A DNA stretch of 39,581 nt from Paraburkholderia piptadeniae (GTDB lineage Bacteria; Pseudomonadota; Gammaproteobacteria; Burkholderiales; Burkholderiaceae). Where the stretch lies: assembly GCF_900007165.1 (NCBI RefSeq), contig NZ_CYGY02000076.1:1-39581 (forward strand), in the 5' to 3' direction. The translations under genes were made by a program, and so were the position numbers. Below, piece after piece: positions 8,404 to 16,218 of this stretch; the stretch's first letter is position 1, and every line of letters starts with the position of its first letter. Under the pieces are notes generated by a model. It had not been told where the DNA came from. It made no database searches and saw nothing but the letters and a program-made list of their open reading frames with translations.

Positions 8404-9510
8404 TCAGCGCAGCGCCGACGAGAAGCGTTCGCGGTAATCGAGCGGCAGCACGCCGAAGCTGCGCATGAACGCGCGCCGCAAGTTCTGCTCGCTGCCAAAG
8501 CCGCAATCCAGCGCGATCCGCTTCAGCGGCCGGCGCGATTCGGCAAGCGCCCGCGACGCCGCCTCGAGCCGCAACGCCGAAACGGTCTTGGCGGGCGTGC
8601 GGCCCACTTCGTCGACATAGCGGCGCGCGAAGGTGCGCGGACTCATGCGCGCCTCTTCCGCGAGCCGCTCGACCGACAGGTCGCCGTTCAGGTTCGACGC
8701 GATCCAGCCGTGCAAGCCGTCGAACGCGCCGCCCGCCGATGCTTGCGCCGCCAGCGCCGCGCTGTACTGCGACTGCCCGCCCGGGCGCTTGATGAACACG
8801 ACGAGCCGCCGCGCGACCTGCATCGCGACGGGATGCCCGTAATCCTCCTGAATCAGCGCCAGCGCGAGATCGATGCCCGCCGTCACGCCCGCCGACGTCC
8901 ACACGGTCCGCTCGCCGCCGCCCGGCAACGGCTCGCGGATGAAGATCGGCTCGGCGTCGACGCGCACGCGCGGAAAGCGCTCGGCGAGGCGAACGGCGTC
9001 GCGCCAGTGCGTCGTCGCGCGGCGCCCGTCGAGCACGCCCGCCGCGGCCAGATAGAACGCACCCGTGCACACCGAGCACACGCGCCTCACTTGCGGCACG
9101 CGCCGCGCGATCCAGTCGATCAGCGCCGGCTGCAGTGAGCGGCCGTCGTCGACGGGAATGCCGGGGATGATCAACGTGTCGATCGGCTCGTCGCCGAGCG
9201 CGTCGAGGCGCTGCGTGACGACGGGCAAGCCGGGAAACGTGTCGAGCACGCCGCCGTCGATCGATGCGACCGTCGTGCGATACGCGACGCGCTCGCGCGA
9301 TCCGGGCGACACGCGTCTCGCGTCCCGCACCGTCAGCTCGGCACGATGAAACGCTTCGAGCGGGCCGCATGCGTCGAGCAGCACGAGCTCGGGCGCGACG
9401 GCGAACACGATGTGGCGAACCTGCGGCACAGCCGCGTCGTGTGCCGGGACGCGGATTTCTTCGTGATCGGTAGCGTTCGAAGCGTGGTTCATCGTGTCGT
9501 CCGTTTTCAT
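8404..9510 (-). CDS. GlxA-family transcriptional regulator (DJ-1/PfpI plus AraC HTH)
   Basis: A 368-residue regulator. The N-terminal half is a DJ-1/PfpI-like class I amidotransferase domain, with VLLDACGPLEAFHRAE near the start and the nucleophile-elbow region CSVCTGAFYLAAAG. The C-terminal 100 residues are an AraC-type double helix-turn-helix (LSVERLAEEARMSPRTFARR and the conserved IALDCGFGSEQNLRRAF). Members such as GlxA, FtrA, ArgR and CdhR control amino-acid or amine catabolism; the effector here is unknown. The gene starts 16 bp after the stop of the MFS gene, so the two probably form one operon and the regulator may control the exporter. Either ATG at 9510 or the one at 9492 could be used. 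Confidence 0.88.
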   Translation of the reverse strand: MKTDDTMNHASNATDHEEIRVPAHDAAVPQVRHIVFAVAPELVLLDACGPLEAFHRAELTVRDARRVSPGSRERVAYRTTVASIDGGVLDTFPGLPVVTQRLDALGDEPIDTLIIPGIPVDDGRSLQPALIDWIARRVPQVRRVCSVCTGAFYLAAAGVLDGRRATTHWRDAVRLAERFPRVRVDAEPIFIREPLPGGGERTVWTSAGVTAGIDLALALIQEDYGHPVAMQVARRLVVFIKRPGGQSQYSAALAAQASAGGAFDGLHGWIASNLNGDLSVERLAEEARMSPRTFARRYVDEVGRTPAKTVSALRLEAASRALAESRRPLKRIALDCGFGSEQNLRRAFMRSFGVLPLDYRERFSSALR

Positions 9511-9526
9511 GGATAAAGGAATCCGT

Positions 9527-10780
9527 TCACATGCCCGACGCCGGCACCGAGCGTCTTTGCGACCACGCGAACGCCAGCGCCGCCAGCGCGGCGAGCGCGA
9601 GGAACGGAAAAATCGCCGCGTTGATGGCCGTCCAGCCGAAATGCGCGAGCATCTGGCCCGCGCATAGCGAGCCGAGCGCAGAGAACGCGAAGGTCGTGAA
9701 CTCACTCGTCGCCTGAGTCTTCGCGCGCTCGGACGGCCGGTACGATTGCGCGAGCAGCGTCGTGCCGCCGACGAACATCAGGTTCCAGCCGACGCCCAGG
9801 AACGCGAGCGCCGCGTAGAAATGCGGCAGATCGGTCGAGCGCAACGCGAGCACGCCGCACAGCGCCGACAGCACGATGCCCGCACCGATCACGCGCAGCA
9901 CGCCGAAGCGCGCGATCAGGCGCGCCGAGAAGAACGACGGCGCAAACATGCCGACCAGATGCCACTGGATGATCTGCGCGCCATCGCCGATCGAGTGTCC
10001 GCAGGCGACGGCGGCGATCGGCGTCGCCGTCATCACGAACATCATCACCGCATAGCCGAGCGCGTTGTTCGCGAGCGCGGCCACAAAAATCGGCTGCCGG
10101 ACGATCGTGCGCCAGGGCCTTGCGGGCTCCCGCCGCGTCGCGACGTCCGCGTGCGGCGCGGCATCGCGATACAGCGCGGCGACGAGCGCCATCGACAGCA
10201 GCGCGAGGCCCGTCACGAGCGCATACGAGCCGGCAAACGCGACGGGCGCGAGCCAGTCCTTGCTCCACGCGGCCAGTGCCGGTCCGAGCACGGCCGCGAC
10301 GACGCCGCCCGTCAGCACGGTCGAGATCGCGCGGCTCTTGGTGTCGGCGGAAACGGCGTCTGCGGCGGCGAGCCGGTAGTACTGCGCGAAGGCCTGGAAC
10401 ACGCCGACGGTGGCCGTGCCCACGCAGAACGCCCAGAAGCTGTGGTGAAAGATCGCGTACACGGAGACCGCGCCGCCCGCCGCGCCAATGCCCGCGCCGA
10501 GCATGAAGCCCGCGCGCCGGCCGACGCGCGCCATCAGGAACGACGCGCATACGGTCGTCAGCGCGGCAGCGACGGTGATCAGCGAGAACGGCAGCGTGGC
10601 GAGCGACTTGTCGTCGGCGAGCGTGTAGCCGACGAGGCCCGTCAGCGTCAGATCGATCGACACCGACGACGTGTAAAGCGCCTGGCAGACGGCGAGCACA
10701 CGCGCGGCGCGTCGGCCATGCGGATCGGCGCGGCCCGTGGCGCGGCTGCTGACATCGGAAGCGGCGGAAGGTGACGGCAT
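9527..10780 (-). CDS. Major facilitator superfamily transporter
   Basis: A 417-residue inner-membrane carrier with about twelve hydrophobic segments. It has the short cytoplasmic MARVGRRAGFMLGAGIGAAG loop between segments 2 and 3, typical of MFS motif A regions. Direction and substrate are not visible; a drug or metabolite exporter is the usual guess for a carrier paired with a GlxA-type regulator. It is the first gene of a probable two-gene operon. The ATG at 10780 is followed by a hydrophilic cytoplasmic N-terminus of about 25 residues. Two strong dyads lie within 90 bp upstream. Confidence 0.88.
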   Translation of the reverse strand: MPSPSAASDVSSRATGRADPHGRRAARVLAVCQALYTSSVSIDLTLTGLVGYTLADDKSLATLPFSLITVAAALTTVCASFLMARVGRRAGFMLGAGIGAAGGAVSVYAIFHHSFWAFCVGTATVGVFQAFAQYYRLAAADAVSADTKSRAISTVLTGGVVAAVLGPALAAWSKDWLAPVAFAGSYALVTGLALLSMALVAALYRDAAPHADVATRREPARPWRTIVRQPIFVAALANNALGYAVMMFVMTATPIAAVACGHSIGDGAQIIQWHLVGMFAPSFFSARLIARFGVLRVIGAGIVLSALCGVLALRSTDLPHFYAALAFLGVGWNLMFVGGTTLLAQSYRPSERAKTQATSEFTTFAFSALGSLCAGQMLAHFGWTAINAAIFPFLALAALAALAFAWSQRRSVPASGM

Positions 10781-10798
10781 CGGTGGCCTCGCGGCGGG

Positions 10799-10820
10799 GT
10801 GACGATGCGCACATCGTCAC
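10799..10820. promoter_or_regulatory. Perfect 9-bp dyad just upstream of the MFS gene
   Basis: GTGACGATG (10799-10807), spacer CGCA, CATCGTCAC (10812-10820). It lies 19-40 bp before the ATG on the minus strand, so it is either an operator or a 5'-UTR hairpin. The sequence alone does not decide. Confidence 0.55.
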
Positions 10821-10831
10821 ATCGGTCGCCT

Positions 10832-10866
10832 TGGCAGAAAGGCCAATGATGCATCAATTTCTGCCA
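10832..10866. promoter_or_regulatory. TGGCAGAAA-N17-TTTCTGCCA dyad, candidate operator
   Basis: Perfect 9-bp inverted repeats lie at 10832-10840 and 10858-10866. A second palindrome, TGATGCATCA, lies between them at 10847-10856. The position, 52-86 bp before the start of the MFS-regulator operon, is right for an operator. It could bind the co-transcribed GlxA-type regulator; that link is inference. Confidence 0.55.
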
Positions 10867-10918
10867 CACCGCGCACGCGATCATCGGCGCGCCTTTAGCG
10901 GTCGCGCCGCCGGATGCC

Positions 10919-11059
10919 TCAGTTGTGGACGGTGACGCCCTTGTCGATCGTGCCGTACATCGTGATGCTGCCCGATCCGGCCGACGACGGGCCCGCCCCG
11001 CCCTGCGCGCATGCGCTGCACAGAACGATGGCCGCGACCACGGAGAAGAGAATTTTCAT
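10919..11059 (-). CDS. 46-residue exported peptide with a porin-like motif
   Basis: A short reading frame with a clear hydrophobic signal (MKILFSVVAAIVLCSAC), a possible lipidation Cys at residue 17, a Gly/Ser-rich linker and the C-terminal stretch GSITMYGTIDKGVTVHN. The last part resembles the first beta-strand of Burkholderia trimeric porins (pattern SSVTLYGxxDxG), yet a stop codon follows at once and no porin continues downstream. The lipobox is imperfect (CSAC, with Leu at -4). No strong Shine-Dalgarno sequence is visible. Likely a small envelope lipoprotein of unknown role; a decayed porin start is less likely because the frame is clean and ends properly. Confidence 0.62.
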   Translation of the reverse strand: MKILFSVVAAIVLCSACAQGGAGPSSAGSGSITMYGTIDKGVTVHN

Positions 11060-11231
11060 GACTGCGTCGTTCGCTCGAAAACTGGAGAAAGCGCTCCGAT
11101 TCTAGCCTGGCGGCCTTCGCGCCCGCAGATCGACGGGACGCGGCGGCGCACGCGACAGTTCACGACACGCTGAAACATCGAATGCGCATCGCGGGTAGAG
11201 TGAAGGCATGATCCGATTGGCTACGACCGCT

Positions 11232-11369
11232 TCGCACGGGGCTCGATAAGCGCTAACTCTGGTCCACTGATTTGCATGGGACCCGAGCAAGCGCCAAAGG
11301 ACAATCCGGGTCGACCGCTTTGCATGGGACCCGAGTAACTGCCAAAGCGCTAACTCGGGTCGACAGGAG
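11232..11369 (+). ncRNA. Structured repeat leader, three tandem hairpin units, ahead of the ArsR-type gene
   Basis: Two good units and one degenerate unit of a TTTGCATGGGACCCGAG...CTCGGGTCGAC element. Unit 3 pairs GACCCGAGT (11328-11336) with ACTCGGGTC (11353-11361). Unit 2 pairs GACCCG (11280-11285) with CGGGTC (11307-11312). Unit 1 (about 11232-11264) is degenerate. The element runs straight into GACAGGAG, whose AGGAG (11365-11369) is the Shine-Dalgarno sequence six bases before the ATG. A related element with changed stems but kept pairing lies at 21391-21484 before the C39 peptidase gene. The kept pairing argues for function as RNA. Confidence 0.65.
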
Positions 11370-11375
11370 ATCCAC

Positions 11376-12089
11376 ATGGCCGCACTGCTTCCTTCCGAAC
11401 CGAATCACTTTCCGGGCCTGAGTCGCATCGGCGCGCTGCTTGCCGACCCGGGCCGCGCGGCGATGCTGTGGGCGCTGATGGACGGCACCGCGCGTCCCGC
11501 AGGTGAACTGACGCTGATCGCGGGGCTTTCGCCATCGGCGGCCAGCGCGCACCTCGCCAGGCTGACCGACGGCGGACTGCTCGCGCTCGAAGTGCGCGGG
11601 CGGCATCGCTATTTCCGCATTGCGTCGGCGGAGATCGCCGCCACCATCGAGGCGCTCGCCAACGTCGCCGAAGCCACGGTGCCGCAGCGCCCCGTGCCGC
11701 GTACGGCGCGCACGGTGCCCGTCGACATGCGCTACGCGCGTACCTGCTACGACCACATGGCAGGCGAACTGGCCGTGCGAGTCTACGAACGGCTCGTGGG
11801 CGGCGACCTGCTGACCGTCCACGGCGATTCGCTCGACGCGACGCCCGAAGGCGCAGCGCTCCTCGGCGATTGGGGCATCGACGTCACGCGGCAGCGCACA
11901 CGCCGAAGGCGCTTCGCCTGCACGTGCCCGGACTGGAGCGAGCGCCGGCCGCATCTGGGCGGCGCGCTCGGTGCGGCGCTGCTCGAGTCGTGGTCGTCGA
12001 AAGGCTGGGTCGAGCGCTCCGAGCGGCCGCGTATCCTGCGCGTGACGCCCGCCGGCCATCGTCATTTCGACGCGTTTTTCGCGCATTGA
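11376..12089 (+). CDS. ArsR-type winged-helix transcriptional regulator
   Basis: A 237-residue DNA-binding protein. The N-terminal 95 residues form an ArsR-type winged helix-turn-helix (LMDGTARPAGELTLIAGLSP, then SAASAHLARLTDGGLLALE and a wing GRHRYFRI). The C-terminal half contains a Cys pair (RRRFACTCPDW, about 185) and LGGALGAALLESWSSKGWVE. This two-part layout is common in larger proteobacterial ArsR-like regulators whose inducers are mostly unknown; the Cys pair could sense metal or redox, which is inference. The start is fixed by the AGGAG of the hairpin leader. The neighbours do not reveal a target. Confidence 0.88.
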   Translation: MAALLPSEPNHFPGLSRIGALLADPGRAAMLWALMDGTARPAGELTLIAGLSPSAASAHLARLTDGGLLALEVRGRHRYFRIASAEIAATIEALANVAEATVPQRPVPRTARTVPVDMRYARTCYDHMAGELAVRVYERLVGGDLLTVHGDSLDATPEGAALLGDWGIDVTRQRTRRRRFACTCPDWSERRPHLGGALGAALLESWSSKGWVERSERPRILRVTPAGHRHFDAFFAH

Positions 12090-12240
12090 CGACCGATTCG
12101 TCTGACAAGCCATTTGCCAGGACAACTTTTGTTACAGCGCCACCGGAGTGGCTTACAAATGAGACCGCCTTGAAACAGGCGCCACGGGTAGAGTGATTTC
12201 GCAGGGTGCCGCGCCGCGCGCGCCCGATGGAGCGACAACC

Positions 12241-14898
12241 ATGAAAACACTCACCACACCCGACCGGACTTCCGGAAGCGCCGACAATCCGGCACGCCAC
12301 GCGATGCACCGTTCGTCTCTCGTCGCGCTCGCCGTCGCGGGCGCATTGACGACGCTCGCCATGCAGACAGCGTGGGCGCAGGAAGCGCCGCCGCCCGCGA
12401 ACGTCGCGCAATCGGCGCAATCGACGCCCGATAGCGACCCGCCCGGACGCGTCGCGCGCCTGAACTACATGGCGGGCACGGTCACGACCGAGCCCGCGGG
12501 CGCGTCCGACTGGTCGTATGCGCAGGTCAACCGGCCGCTCACGACGGGCGACCAGCTGTGGAACGACAAAAACGCGCGCTCGGAGCTGCATATCGGCTCG
12601 ACGGCCGTGCGCATGGGCCAGCAAACCAGCCTCGACATCCTGAATCTCGACGACAACAGCACGCAGCTGAAGGTCGCGCAAGGCACGCTGTCGACGCACG
12701 TGCGCGCGATCGCGCCCGGCTCGTCGTATGAGATCGACACGCCGAATCTCGCGCTGGGCGTCAACGAGCCCGGCGACTACCGCGTCGACGTCGCACCGGA
12801 CGGCAGCAGCACGACGGTCACGGTGCGCAGAGGCAGCGCGACCGTCTACGGCGACAACGGCCAGGTCCCGGTCGCCGCCGGGCAGCAGATCACCTTCGCG
12901 GGCACGAGCCTTCAGCAGACGGCCGATAACGGCACGCCCAACGCCGACCCGTTCGACCAGTGGACGGCCAGCCGCGACGCCGCCGAGGACCGCTCGGTTT
13001 CGGCGCGCTATGTTTCGCGCGAAATGCCCGGCTATCAGGACCTGGACGCGAACGGCACGTGGCGCAGCACGCCGCAGTATGGCGAAGTGTGGATGCCGGA
13101 TCAGGAGCCCGCGGGATGGGCGCCTTATCGCGACGGCCACTGGGTCTGGCAGGCGCCGTGGGGCTGGACGTGGGTCGACGACGCGCCGTGGGGCTTCGCG
13201 CCTTACCACTATGGCCGCTGGGCCTATGTCGACGATTCGTGGGCGTGGGTGCCGGGGCCTGTCGTCGTCAGCGAACCGCCCGTGTATGCGCCCGCTCTCG
13301 TCGCGTTCGTCGGCGATGGCGGCGGCAGCGACTGGAATGTGAATCTCGCGATCGGCGGCGTCGCGGCGGCGGGGGTCGCGTGGTTCGCGCTCGGCCCCGG
13401 CGAGCCGTGGCATCCGCACTGGGGCCGCGATCACGACTGGAGCCCGCGCTATTACGAGCGCGTGAACAACACAGTCATCGTCGACAACCGCGTCGATATT
13501 CATAACAACGTCCGCAACACGTACATCAACTACCGCGCGCCGGGCGCCGTCACAGGGATGCCCGCAACCGCATTCGTCCACGGACAGCCGACGAACCATT
13601 TCGGACAGCGCGTCGACCCTGCGCAATGGCGCAATGCGCGCTTCAACGCGGGCGCGCCGAATCTCGCGCCCGTCAGACAGAGCTTCGGACCGGGGATGCG
13701 CAACGCGACCTACCGGCCGCCGGCGAATGTGATGACCCGTCCCGTTGTCGGCACGCGCAATCCGGGCGTACCGGCGGCGTTCCACGACAAGCTCGCGCAG
13801 AACTTCGCCCAAGGCGGGCACGGGCGCGTGCCGGGCGCGGGCGAACCGATGGTGCGGACCTCGGTGCCCGCTCACTTCGGCGGACAGACGCTCAATGGCA
13901 ACGGTCCGGTCGCGAACGTGCGGGTGGTGCGCTCACACGTACCGGGACAGATGCCCGGCGCCATGCCAGGTGCGCCGATAGCGGGTGCGCCGGGCGGTCA
14001 ACGGCCGGGTGGCGAGCCGCAGATGAACACTCAGCAACGTGGCGTGCCGGGTCAACCGCGGCGCGGATTTGCGCCGGGGCCGATGGCTGGCCAGCGACCC
14101 GAGCGGCCCGGTCAGCCGGGTCAGCTGGGTCAGCCGGGCAATGGCGTGCCGCGTCCTCCGCAATTCGCGGGCGGCCATCCGATGAACGGCATGCAGCCGC
14201 AACCGGGCCAGCCGGGCGGCGCGCAGCGTCGGGATATGCCTGACGCTCAGCAGCACGCGCCCGCGTGGACGCAGCATCATGCGCCGATGGCCCAGCAACG
14301 CGGCAACCCGCAGTTCGGCGCAGCGCAGCCGCAGGGTCCGGCGATGCAGCAGAACGGTCAAGCGTTACAGCAACACGAACGGACGCCACGGCCGGTGAAC
14401 GGTATCGCCGGCGTCGCGCCGGGGCAGCCTCAGCACGGGCCGGAGACGCGCGCACAGCCAGCGCCGGCCCCGATGCAACAGGCGCAGCAGCAGGGACGTG
14501 AGGCATTTCATCCGCAACCGCAGCCTCAACAGCAGGCGCGTCAGGAGTTCCGTCCGCAGCCTCAGCCGCGACCGGAATTTAATCCGCAACCGCAACCCCA
14601 GCCGCAACAGCAGGCGCGTCAGGAGTTCCGTCCGCAGCCTCAGCCGCGACAGGAATTTCACCCGCAACCGCAGCCCCAGCCGCAACAGCAGGCACGCCAG
14701 GAGTTCCATCCGCAGCCTCAGCCGAGACCGGAATTTCACCCGCAGCCGCAGCCGCAACAACAGCCGCGTCCGGAATTCCACCCGCCGCAGCAGGCGCAGC
14801 AGCCGCATCCACAGCCTCAACCCCAGCCTCAACCTCAGCCGCATCAGGAACAGCGCGCGACGGGCGGCGGAGGCCACGAAGAGCATCATCGCGGGTGA
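12241..14898 (+). CDS. FecR/DUF6600 envelope protein with a Gln/Pro repeat tail
   Basis: An 885-residue exported protein. A signal peptide ends near residue 46 (AWA before QEAPP). A FecR-like domain covers about 70-215. A Trp-rich DUF6600 region (about 270-365) repeats W-x-P/A motifs such as WVWQAPWGWTWVDDAPWGF. The last 280 residues are low-complexity Gln/Pro/Gly/Arg, ending in 26-residue repeats (QQQARQEF core). The function of this family is unknown; FecR domains elsewhere relay signals across the periplasm, and the tail suggests an extended, disordered segment. The ATG at 12241 has GGAG at 12229-12232 and gives a proper signal peptide. The gene is followed by a bidirectional terminator shared with thyA. 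Confidence 0.85.
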   Translation: MKTLTTPDRTSGSADNPARHAMHRSSLVALAVAGALTTLAMQTAWAQEAPPPANVAQSAQSTPDSDPPGRVARLNYMAGTVTTEPAGASDWSYAQVNRPLTTGDQLWNDKNARSELHIGSTAVRMGQQTSLDILNLDDNSTQLKVAQGTLSTHVRAIAPGSSYEIDTPNLALGVNEPGDYRVDVAPDGSSTTVTVRRGSATVYGDNGQVPVAAGQQITFAGTSLQQTADNGTPNADPFDQWTASRDAAEDRSVSARYVSREMPGYQDLDANGTWRSTPQYGEVWMPDQEPAGWAPYRDGHWVWQAPWGWTWVDDAPWGFAPYHYGRWAYVDDSWAWVPGPVVVSEPPVYAPALVAFVGDGGGSDWNVNLAIGGVAAAGVAWFALGPGEPWHPHWGRDHDWSPRYYERVNNTVIVDNRVDIHNNVRNTYINYRAPGAVTGMPATAFVHGQPTNHFGQRVDPAQWRNARFNAGAPNLAPVRQSFGPGMRNATYRPPANVMTRPVVGTRNPGVPAAFHDKLAQNFAQGGHGRVPGAGEPMVRTSVPAHFGGQTLNGNGPVANVRVVRSHVPGQMPGAMPGAPIAGAPGGQRPGGEPQMNTQQRGVPGQPRRGFAPGPMAGQRPERPGQPGQLGQPGNGVPRPPQFAGGHPMNGMQPQPGQPGGAQRRDMPDAQQHAPAWTQHHAPMAQQRGNPQFGAAQPQGPAMQQNGQALQQHERTPRPVNGIAGVAPGQPQHGPETRAQPAPAPMQQAQQQGREAFHPQPQPQQQARQEFRPQPQPRPEFNPQPQPQPQQQARQEFRPQPQPRQEFHPQPQPQPQQQARQEFHPQPQPRPEFHPQPQPQQQPRPEFHPPQQAQQPHPQPQPQPQPQPHQEQRATGGGGHEEHHRG
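14527..14757 (+). repeat. 78-bp tandem repeat coding for the Gln/Pro tail
   Basis: Three near-identical in-frame units start at 14527, 14605 and 14683, the last slightly shorter. Each encodes QQQARQEF-R/H-PQPQPR-P/Q-EF-N/H-PQPQPQP. Unit length is a multiple of three, so gain or loss of units keeps the frame. A less regular PQPQ stretch follows to about 14860. Confidence 0.85.
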
Positions 14899-14928
14899 GT
14901 CCCGGCAAGCACGCCGCGCCACAAACGG

Positions 14929-14960
14929 AAAACGCCCACTGCAATCGCGGTGGGCGTTTT
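14929..14960. terminator. Bidirectional Rho-independent terminator
   Basis: ACGCCCAC (14932-14939) pairs with GTGGGCGT (14950-14957), flanked by AAA on the left and TTT on the right. It serves both the rightward DUF6600 gene and the leftward thyA, whose stop codon is 44 bp away. Confidence 0.85.
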
Positions 14961-15000
14961 CACATCCGTGGACACGATGCGCCGGAAGACCGGCGGCGCG

Positions 15001-15972
15001 TCAGATCGCCATCGGCGCCGTCAGCGGTTCGTGGTGCCGGTAGCCGACCAGCGAGAAATCGGAGGGCTCGATCTTCTCCAGCCACTCGGGCTCGTAGACG
15101 CCCGTCTTCGCGAACTCGGGCACGCGGTCGGCAATCGCGAGCGTCGGGCTTTCGTACGGCTCGCGCGTCAACTGCTGTTGCAGCATGTCGAGCTGGTTCT
15201 CGTAGATGTGTGCATCGCCGATGAAATACGAGAACCAGCGCGGCGTATAACCCGTCAGCCGGCCGACGAGATGCAGCAGCGCCGCCCCTTCCGTCAGGTT
15301 GAAGGGCGTGCCGAGCCCGACGTCATTGCTGCGGATGTACAGGCACAGCGAAATCTCGCGCTTCGATACATTCGGCAGAAACTGATACAGCAGATGGCAA
15401 GCCGGCAACGCAATTTCCTCGAGCACGGCCGGATTCCAGGCGTGAAACAGAATCCGCCGGTCGGAAGGATTCTTGATGATCGTGTCGAGGCACTGGCGGA
15501 GCTGGTCGATCGCCTTATACAACAACACCTTGCGCACGCCGCCCTCCTCGAACTCCGTCACGGGCGTGTAGCCGCGCGACGCCGCGTCTTCGAGCCGGGC
15601 GCTCGCCGTCGTGTCGAGCACCTTGTAGGCGGGCCACTGGCGCCATTGCACGCCGTAGACATCGCCCAGATCGTCGGTGCCTTGCCGGTAAGGGTTCGCG
15701 AGCCATTGCGCGTTTTCGTTCGCGTTTCCATCCCAGACCTTGCAGCCGAGCGCGCGAAAATCGGCCGCGCTGCGCGACGCGCGCAAAAAGCCGATCAGTT
15801 CGCCGATCGCCGACTTGAAAGCGAGCTTTTTCGTCGTCACGGCGGGGAAGCCCTGCTGCAGATCGAAGCGCAACATCGCCCCCGGCATGCTGATCGTGCG
15901 GACGCCGGTGCGGTTTTCCTGCCAGCTGCCGGTATCGAGGATCGTGCGGACGAGGTCGAGGTATTGTTTCAT
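15001..15972 (-). CDS. thyA: Thymidylate synthase
   Basis: A 323-residue enzyme that makes dTMP from dUMP using methylene-tetrahydrofolate, producing dihydrofolate. The catalytic Cys192 sits in LPACHLLYQF, and folate and dUMP residues are seen in RRILFHAWNP and RSNDVGLGTPFN. It is about 60 residues longer than E. coli ThyA (264), as in other long-form ThyA proteins, because of an insert around 65-150. The ATG at 15972 begins MKQYLDLV, the usual ThyA start. Its metabolic partner folA lies at 26312, divergent from it and 10 kb away, with the amyloid locus between them. Confidence 0.97.
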   Translation of the reverse strand: MKQYLDLVRTILDTGSWQENRTGVRTISMPGAMLRFDLQQGFPAVTTKKLAFKSAIGELIGFLRASRSAADFRALGCKVWDGNANENAQWLANPYRQGTDDLGDVYGVQWRQWPAYKVLDTTASARLEDAASRGYTPVTEFEEGGVRKVLLYKAIDQLRQCLDTIIKNPSDRRILFHAWNPAVLEEIALPACHLLYQFLPNVSKREISLCLYIRSNDVGLGTPFNLTEGAALLHLVGRLTGYTPRWFSYFIGDAHIYENQLDMLQQQLTREPYESPTLAIADRVPEFAKTGVYEPEWLEKIEPSDFSLVGYRHHEPLTAPMAI

Positions 15973-16169
15973 GCGGATTCCTTCGGCTGTGCGCCTGGCG
16001 CACCGGAGGTTTTTGGGAAACCCCGATTCTAGCAAGCCGCACGAAGCCGGGTGCTTGCGCCGCTTCCCGCGCGACGCGTGCTGCCGGCATGTCCTTCGCC
16101 GTGCGGAAAGCGGCTAAAGAGAGCCGGCAACGCATATGGGAAACGGAAAACGGCCCGTCCAAAGCGAAG

Positions 16170-16193
16170 AAGCCCGGCCAACCGGCCGGGCTT
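16170..16193 (-). terminator. Terminator of the leftward sigma-54 regulator gene
   Basis: AAGCCCGGCC (16170-16179) pairs perfectly with GGCCGGGCTT (16184-16193) around a 4-nt loop. On the minus strand it is followed by CTTCGCTTT. It lies 26 bp past the regulator's stop. Confidence 0.75.
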
Positions 16194-16218
16194 CCCGATG
16201 TCTCGTCGCGAGCAGGCG

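Noticed and set aside
10919..11059. The small exported peptide as a porin pseudogene
   Set aside because: The frame has its own signal, a tidy stop and no porin sequence after it in any frame.
11884..13875. Long minus-strand open frame (663 codons) opposite the ArsR-type and DUF6600 genes
   Set aside because: Arg/Val/Ala-rich translation with no motif; the plus-strand genes have signal peptide, domains and ribosome-binding sites.
14527..14860. Repeat block as a CRISPR array
   Set aside because: Units are directly adjacent, in frame and code for Gln/Pro repeats; there are no spacers and no cas genes.
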